Positions 59,420 to 64,000 of a stretch of DNA of 64,000 nucleotides are shown here, in pieces. The stretch is from Rhodococcus sp. Leaf247. Lineage in GTDB: Bacteria; Actinomycetota; Actinomycetes; Mycobacteriales; Mycobacteriaceae. Position numbers and translations under genes: made by a program. Location of the stretch: positions 524,884-588,883 of the forward strand of contig NZ_LMRP01000003.1 of assembly GCF_001426185.1 (NCBI RefSeq), read 5' to 3'. The notes under the pieces were generated by a model, which worked only from the letters and a program-made list of their open reading frames with translations, did not search any database and was not told the DNA's origin. Position 1 is the first letter of the stretch, and each line of letters begins with the position of its first letter.

Positions 59420-60361
59420 TTACGTCACCCTCCCCCGCCAGCCGGTGACCGGCAAGGCGAACTTGTGGACCAGACGGTCGGCGAACGGCGACGAGTCGAG
59501 CCTGATCCACTTGATCGGCTCACATCCTCGCACCACCTCGACCCGGGCTCCGGCGGGTAGGCGCATGGTGCGTCGGCCGTCGCAGAACACCACCGCGTCG
59601 TGACCGCCGTCGAAGGTTTCGACCGCGATATGACTTTCGGGGCTGGTGACCAGCGGACGCGCGAACAGTGCGTGCGCATTGCTCGGGATCACCAGGATGG
59701 CCTCGAGCTCGGGCCACACCACGGGGCCACCGGCCGAGAATGCGTAGGCGGTCGACCCTGTCGGCGTCGACAACAAAACGCCGTCGCAACCGAAGGACGA
59801 CACCGGACGATCGTCGACCTCCAGCACCACCTCCAACACGCCAAGCCGGGAGCCGTTTTCGATGCTCGCCTCGTTGAGTGCCCACCCGCGCTCGATGACC
59901 TCACCGTCCACGTGCACCGTGATGTCCAACGTCATCCGCGGCTCGATTCGGTACTCGCGCCGCACCACCATCCCGAGCGTCTCTTCGAGGTCGTCGGCCT
60001 CCGCCTCGGCGAGAAAACCGATACGCCCGAGGTTGATGCCCAGGACAGGAATGGAGGCGACGCGAGCGAGCTCTGCTGCACGCAGGAACGTTCCGTCACC
60101 GCCGAGTACCAGGACCAGCTCGCAGCCCACTGCCGCCGACGGACCGAACTCTACGACGGAGACATCCGACTGCGGAGACGACAGAGCGTCGATTCCCGAC
60201 GTCGACTCGAGACGCGACGAGTCGTGTTCGTCCACGAGGACCCGCAGCGCGATGCCATGTTCGTGGAACACCTTCGCCACACGTTGCGCGGTCTGTTCGA
60301 TGTCGGGCCTGCCCGGATGGGCGACGACCAGGATGGTGCGCTCCGGAACGTCGTCGCTCAT
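59420..60361 (-). CDS. nadK: NAD kinase
   Basis: The 313-residue enzyme phosphorylates NAD to NADP. Motifs [28 protein letters not shown] and [18 protein letters not shown] are intact. ATG 60361 has AAGGGA about six bases upstream and overlaps the tlyA stop (ATGA), so tlyA-nadK-recN are coupled, the conserved actinobacterial order. Confidence 0.96.
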   Translation of the reverse strand: MSDDVPERTILVVAHPGRPDIEQTAQRVAKVFHEHGIALRVLVDEHDSSRLESTSGIDALSSPQSDVSVVEFGPSAAVGCELVLVLGGDGTFLRAAELARVASIPVLGINLGRIGFLAEAEADDLEETLGMVVRREYRIEPRMTLDITVHVDGEVIERGWALNEASIENGSRLGVLEVVLEVDDRPVSSFGCDGVLLSTPTGSTAYAFSAGGPVVWPELEAILVIPSNAHALFARPLVTSPESHIAVETFDGGHDAVVFCDGRRTMRLPAGARVEVVRGCEPIKWIRLDSSPFADRLVHKFALPVTGWRGRVT

Positions 60362-61191
60362 CGGGGTCCCTTCTCCACTGCATCGGCCACGAGTTGTTCG
60401 AGTGCCCCCGGATCGGTATCGGTCGCCGACTCCCCCGGGCTCGGAACCGTCAACCACAGGAAGTACTCGACATTCCCCGACGGACCGGGAAGAGGGCTGG
60501 GCGCCACGCCCGCGGTGACGAGCCCGAGGGCGGCGGCAGCTCGTGCGACACCCAGGACGGCATCTGCGCGCAACGCGGGATCCCTGACGACTCCGCCGGA
60601 ACCGACGCGGTCCTTCCCCACTTCGAATTGCGGCTTCACCATGGGGACCATGCTCGTCCCGGGCCGCGCGCAGGCTGCGAATGCCGGAAGAACGAGGGCA
60701 AGAGAGATGAACGACAGATCCGCGACGATCAGATCCACCGGTCCGCCGATGGCCTCGGCATCGATGTTGCGGACGTTCGTACGATCGAGCACGTTCACTC
60801 GCTCGTCCGTCCGTAGTCGCCAGACCAGCTGCCCGTACCCGACATCCACCGCGACGACCTCACGAGCGCCCTTGGACAACAGAACGTCGGTGAAGCCGCC
60901 TGTCGACGCGCCGGCATCCAGGCACCGAGCACCCTCGACCGTCAGTCCTGCGGGTTCGAACGCGTTCAGAGCGCCGATCAGTTTGTGTGCGCCTCTCGAT
61001 GCCCACGACACCTCGTCGGACACGTCGACGACTCGCAACGGGGTTCCCGCCTCGACCGCCGTGGCCGGCTTGGTCGCGACGGTCCCGGCGATCAGGACGC
61101 GGCCTGCCGCGATGAATTCCGACGCCTGTTCACGAGACCGCGCGAGACCGCGTCGGACCAGTTCGGCGTCCACTCGAGCGCGACGTGCCAC
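60358..61191 (-). CDS. tlyA: TlyA-type rRNA 2'-O-methyltransferase
   Basis: The 277-residue protein has an N-terminal S4 domain ([22 protein letters not shown]) and an FtsJ-like methyltransferase with the SAM motif [16 protein letters not shown] and Lys in [11 protein letters not shown]. The family methylates 16S and 23S rRNA cytidines, which in mycobacteria makes ribosomes sensitive to capreomycin. Hemolysin is an older name. GTG 61191 starts the operon segment tlyA-nadK-recN. Confidence 0.95.
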   Translation of the reverse strand: MARRARVDAELVRRGLARSREQASEFIAAGRVLIAGTVATKPATAVEAGTPLRVVDVSDEVSWASRGAHKLIGALNAFEPAGLTVEGARCLDAGASTGGFTDVLLSKGAREVVAVDVGYGQLVWRLRTDERVNVLDRTNVRNIDAEAIGGPVDLIVADLSFISLALVLPAFAACARPGTSMVPMVKPQFEVGKDRVGSGGVVRDPALRADAVLGVARAAAALGLVTAGVAPSPLPGPSGNVEYFLWLTVPSPGESATDTDPGALEQLVADAVEKGPR

Positions 61192-61192
61192 G

Positions 61193-61462
61193 TCAGTTCT
61201 TACCTGCGGCCGTGTTGTCCACCGAGGACAGTGCGTCGACGAGGATGTCGTGCGCCCGCTCGAGGATCCGAGCCTGCCTCGTCAGCGTGACCAGTCCGTG
61301 CGGATCCGTGGTTCCCTCGCCGAAGGGCTGCTCCGCTGCCTCGTCGGCCTCCGCCACGAGCGCGTCGACGGAGGTCAGGACAGCGCCGGGATCGACGACC
61401 ACCGCGTCGGCACCGGAGTGCGACGGGAGGTGTTGTCCTGGGCGTGGAACGGGGGTGCTCAT
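61193..61462 (-). CDS. Small conserved protein upstream of tlyA (Rv1693-like position)
   Basis: The 89-residue protein reads MSTPVPRPGQHLPSHSG... with an acidic helical middle (SVDALVAEADEAAEQPFGEG) and a helical end (LTRQARILERAHDILVDALSS). No domain is recognisable. It sits between the HAD phosphatase and tlyA, one base before the tlyA start, as Rv1693 does in M. tuberculosis. TAGCGT eight bases before the ATG and no Shine-Dalgarno suggest a leaderless start. Confidence 0.75.
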   Translation of the reverse strand: MSTPVPRPGQHLPSHSGADAVVVDPGAVLTSVDALVAEADEAAEQPFGEGTTDPHGLVTLTRQARILERAHDILVDALSSVDNTAAGKN

Positions 61463-61556
61463 CGTCGACAACGCTAGCCGATGCATCCGACGTGAGCGGT
61501 TCGCGGTCTCCGGTCCCGCAGCCGGGCCGACGCCAGGGGTGTCGGTTCCCTGCGCG

Positions 61557-62561
61557 TCAGGACGTCCAGTGCGCGACGATGTCGGCCGCAGCCCCCGAGG
61601 CACCCTCGATCGACTCGAACGGGCCCAGTCGCCACACCTTCGGCAGAACCTGCCGCAGAACGGAGACCCAGTCGTCCGACGTGTCGGATCCGTGTCCGCC
61701 GTCGAGTCGAAGCGTCGAACCGTCCACCGACACGGACCAGGACGACGGTTCGTCCTCTCCCGGCACCCGTGATTCAGCCGAGGACTCCAGCAGCGCGGAC
61801 AACGAGGATGCGATGTAGGTGGGTCGCTCGTGGGGTACGGCGGCCAACACGTCCGGCACGGTGCTGACTCCGGTGAGGACGAGAAGCGACGGAATACCCA
61901 CCTCGTTAGCACCGGCGATATCGGTGTCCAGACGATCTCCGACCACCAACGGCGACGTCGAGCCGCTGCGCTCGAGCGCGTCGTTCATCAGCGGAGCTTC
62001 GGGTTTGCCCGCGACCGTCGGCCGCGCACCTGTCGCCGCCGCAACGGCAGCGACCATGGCGCCGTTGCCCGGGCCGAGACCGCGTGGGGTCGGAAGACTG
62101 GTGTCGGCATTCGTGGCCACCCATCGGGCACCCGCCCGTACTGCATAGGTCGCCTCGGCGATGTTCGACCACCCGGTCTCCGGACTGTGCCCCTGTACGA
62201 CGGCATCCGGTGTCGGATCGGCGGAACGCACCGGCACCAGACCGGCCGCGCTCACCTCTGCCTCGAGCGCGTCCGTCCCGACGACCAGCACAGTGGAACC
62301 CGGCGCCAACAGTCGAGCCAGGAGACGTCCCGCGGCCTGTGAGCTGGTCACGACGGATTCCTCCGGGGCGACGAAGCCCAGGTCCCGAAGGTGACGGGCG
62401 ACGTCTGCGGGCGACCTGCTGGCGTTGTTGGTGACGTAGCAGAGTTTCGACGAACATTCGCGCAGGACATCGACGGCGCCGTCGATGGGGTCAGGGCCTC
62501 GGTACAGCGTTCCGTCGAGGTCCAGCAGCAGCGCGTCGTGCTCGTCGGCCAGACGGGTCAC
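61557..62561 (-). CDS. HAD-superfamily phosphatase (NagD/PGP type)
   Basis: In this 334-residue phosphatase motif I is LLLDLDGTLYRG, the Asn-rich motif II is CYVTNNASRSP and motif IV is VVGDRLDTDIAGANEVG. Residues 260-334 form an additional Trp-containing tail (SSWSVSVDGSTLRLDGG). From memory the M. tuberculosis counterpart Rv1692 is a D,L-glycerol 3-phosphate phosphatase, so glycerophosphate is a likely substrate. GTG 62561 overlaps the upstream stop (GTGA). Confidence 0.9.
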   Translation of the reverse strand: MTRLADEHDALLLDLDGTLYRGPDPIDGAVDVLRECSSKLCYVTNNASRSPADVARHLRDLGFVAPEESVVTSSQAAGRLLARLLAPGSTVLVVGTDALEAEVSAAGLVPVRSADPTPDAVVQGHSPETGWSNIAEATYAVRAGARWVATNADTSLPTPRGLGPGNGAMVAAVAAATGARPTVAGKPEAPLMNDALERSGSTSPLVVGDRLDTDIAGANEVGIPSLLVLTGVSTVPDVLAAVPHERPTYIASSLSALLESSAESRVPGEDEPSSWSVSVDGSTLRLDGGHGSDTSDDWVSVLRQVLPKVWRLGPFESIEGASGAAADIVAHWTS

Positions 62562-63577
62562 TGACCGGTCAGCTCGTCCACTCGATCTTCGGCATCCGTC
62601 TCGCCCTCGACGTCGGCACCTGCGGCTCGGAGAAACCACTGCACTCCGTCGTCCGCACGGCCCGCCGCGACCAGGGCATCCGCATACGCGTAGTACAGCC
62701 GGGCCGCGGCCGATCCGGTGCGATCCCCCTCGAGGTCCGGCGTCTGCAGCGTCACCACTGCCTGGTCGTACTGACCCATGTCCATCCGAGCACCCGCAAC
62801 CACGATCCGCAGTTCGGACGCGTCGTCTCCGGTCAGCATGCGAGCCTCGTCGCTGCGGCCGAGCTCGATCGCGCGCTCGGGCCGGCCGAGACCGCGCTCG
62901 CAGTCCGCCATGACGGACAGCAGTCCGGGTCCACCTGCCATTCGCCGTGCTGCCCGAAGCTCCGACAAGGCTTCGGCCCATTCGCCTGCGTGGTACGCGG
63001 CGATGCCTGCAGTCTCACGAACTACCGCGATACGGCCGGCTCGCTGACGGGCGGCACGTGCGTGGAGCAGCGCGGCGGCGGGATCGTCGCCGATGAGCCG
63101 ACTGACCATGACCATATGTCGCGCAACGGCTTCTGCATTGCTCTTGTCGAGGCTCAGTAGATCCCGGCGCACTCCGGGCTCGAGATCCTTGGCATCGATA
63201 TCGTCCGGCAGATCGGGCTCGACGGGGCGAGGTGCGCGAGCGTCGGGACCGCGGCCACCACCGGCACGCGGCCCGAAGCTGCCTTCACCACCGCGGCGGC
63301 GCGGGCCACCCTGCGCTCCTTGACCGCCCTGTCCGCGACCGCGATCCGGAGACTGCCCACGGTCGGCACCATGTCGGCGATCGCCCGAATGCCGGCGGTC
63401 GTCCTGGCTGCCCGACCTTTCGCCACCGCGAGATCCGGACGACCGGAACGAGCTGCGGTCACCGGAATTGTCACGGCGAGGCGCACGGTTGTCGCGTGCC
63501 GGCGGTCGGCTGTCACGCGCAGGGGGACGGGAGTCCGGATCGGATGCCCGACCTTCCGATGACGGATCTTCCGGCAC
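62558..63577 (-). CDS. TPR-like protein with long disordered Arg/Gly/Asp-rich N-terminus
   Basis: In this 339-residue protein residues 1-125 are low complexity (repeated RPPARD, DRR, GGQG, RGGE), followed by a helical repeat region (ARHMVMVSRLIGDDPAAALLHARAARQ, GEWAEALSELRAARRM, GQYDQAVVTLQTPDLEG) of tetratricopeptide type. It probably binds RNA or protein partners; no function is known to me. GTG 63577 has AGGA seven bases upstream. It matches Rv1691 by position and is the first gene after the rrn terminator. Confidence 0.85.
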   Translation of the reverse strand: MPEDPSSEGRASDPDSRPPARDSRPPARDNRAPRRDNSGDRSSFRSSGSRGGERSGSQDDRRHSGDRRHGADRGQSPDRGRGQGGQGAQGGPRRRGGEGSFGPRAGGGRGPDARAPRPVEPDLPDDIDAKDLEPGVRRDLLSLDKSNAEAVARHMVMVSRLIGDDPAAALLHARAARQRAGRIAVVRETAGIAAYHAGEWAEALSELRAARRMAGGPGLLSVMADCERGLGRPERAIELGRSDEARMLTGDDASELRIVVAGARMDMGQYDQAVVTLQTPDLEGDRTGSAAARLYYAYADALVAAGRADDGVQWFLRAAGADVEGETDAEDRVDELTGQ

Positions 63578-63687
63578 GGGTGGGTCCTTTCGATCGGTTC
63601 GGCGATCGAGCACTACCGCTCGTCACCGGTGATGTCATCATGCCGCACTCGCACAGTGGGTGCCGACATGGATGTACTGCAGAAACA

Positions 63688-63721
63688 CGAAAGGGGACCC
63701 AAATGAATGGGTCCCCTTTCG
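63688..63721 (-). terminator. rRNA operon terminator
   Basis: A perfect 14-bp stem CGAAAGGGGACCCA/TGGGTCCCCTTTCG around AATGAA follows the 5S gene by 8 bases. The minus-strand tail is TGTTTCTGC, moderately T-rich. Confidence 0.8.
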
Positions 63722-63729
63722 GCAAAAGT

Positions 63730-63849
63730 TGTTCGGCGGTGTCCTACTCTCCCACACCCTGTCGGGTGCAGTACCATCGGCGCTGGAGGGCTTAGCTTCC
63801 GGGTTCGGAATGGGTCCGGGCGTTTCCCCTCCGCTATGGCCACCGAAAC
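63730..63849 (-). rRNA. rrf: 5S ribosomal RNA
   Basis: The minus strand reads GTTTCGGTGGCCATAGCGG at the 5' end, then CGCCCGGACCCATTCCGAAC, CCGGAAGCTAAGCC, and ends GTAGGACACCGCCGAACA: a complete 5S rRNA of about 120 nt. It is the last gene of an rrn operon lying to the right. Confidence 0.96.
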
Positions 63850-64000
63850 TCTGTGAAACAACAGAGCACGAGGCACACACTCCCACCGACATTCACCCGT
63901 AGGGGTGGTGTGGTGGTTGTGGTGCGGGTTTCAGTTATCTGCTGAACAACTCGTGTGTTGTCTCAGATACTGCACAGTGGACGCGTAGCTTCTTTGTGGT
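63850..64000 (-). other. 23S-5S rRNA spacer
   Basis: The sequence resembles corynebacterial 23S-5S spacers, including CGTCCACTGTGCAGTATCTG on the minus strand, which is typical of processing regions in rhodococci. The 23S 3' end is not reached in the window. No gene is seen. Confidence 0.6.

Overview
The window is GC-rich, densely packed actinobacterial chromosome, and gene order and protein sequences point to a Rhodococcus-like member of the Mycobacteriales. From memory, two long blocks follow the Mycobacterium tuberculosis H37Rv order. The left part (about 1-37200) matches the Rv1822-Rv1853 neighbourhood: urease, PaaI-type thioesterase, BlaI/M56, gnd, guaB1, CNNM pair, glcB, VWA protein, gcvP, the MerR pair mcdR/ftsR, garA, gcvH and pgsA2. 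The right part (46159-63577) matches Rv1691-Rv1713: TPR protein, HAD phosphatase, tlyA, nadK, recN, steA/steB, pyrG, Nudix, xerD, parA, scpA/scpB, rluB, cmk and der. A 5S rRNA and its terminator close the right edge, so an rrn operon reading leftwards lies beyond it. I found no insertion sequence, phage gene or CRISPR array.

Layout. 1-3092: urease genes ureA-ureB-ureC-ureF on the minus strand, with the ureG start codon at the edge. 3201-8170: a thioesterase, then an iron cassette. The cassette holds an IdeR-controlled promoter driving a short terminated RNA, an IdeR-box gene at an FhuF-like position, and a divergent FecCD-type ABC transporter (two permeases and an ATPase) whose first permease carries an N-terminal RDD-like domain. 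8148-12058: a coupled pair, a lysyl-phosphatidylglycerol-synthase-like membrane enzyme and a membrane-anchored esterase. 12190-13581: a BlaI repressor and an M56 metalloprotease with a BlaI-type operator. 13890-23115: a DEAD-box helicase, 6-phosphogluconate dehydrogenase, a DMT exporter, GuaB1, two CNNM/HlyC membrane proteins and a conserved protein of unknown function. 23120-29343: an aldo/keto reductase, malate synthase G, a VWA/solute-binding-like protein and a metallophosphoesterase.

29360-36555 holds the glycine cleavage and cell-division regulation block. gcvP sits behind a tandem glycine riboswitch, followed upstream by mcdR, a DUF151 nuclease, ftsR, garA, gcvH and pgsA2. 36593-45936 is the accessory part: a CoA-type Nudix hydrolase, a GAF-domain regulator with two 2,3-butanediol/acetoin-type dehydrogenases and a divergent flavin monooxygenase, an alpha/beta-hydrolase that has lost its catalytic Ser and His, a TetR repressor, and two secreted proteins. 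46000-63577 is one long minus-strand run of housekeeping genes, mostly coupled by 4-base stop/start overlaps, ending in a tRNA-Pro.

The best candidate for something not routinely annotated is the IdeR-boxed, roughly 115-nt transcript at 3694-3808. It lies beside the Rv1847-like gene, the same neighbourhood as the mycobacterial iron-sparing RNA MrsI (recalled as ncRv11846). Other items worth attention are the RDD-FecCD fusion, the four-site GTTGCA array and repeated TGTGC-N6-TCACA boxes in the butanediol locus, the pseudo-hydrolase, and a 56-residue proline-rich small gene coupled to the first CNNM gene.
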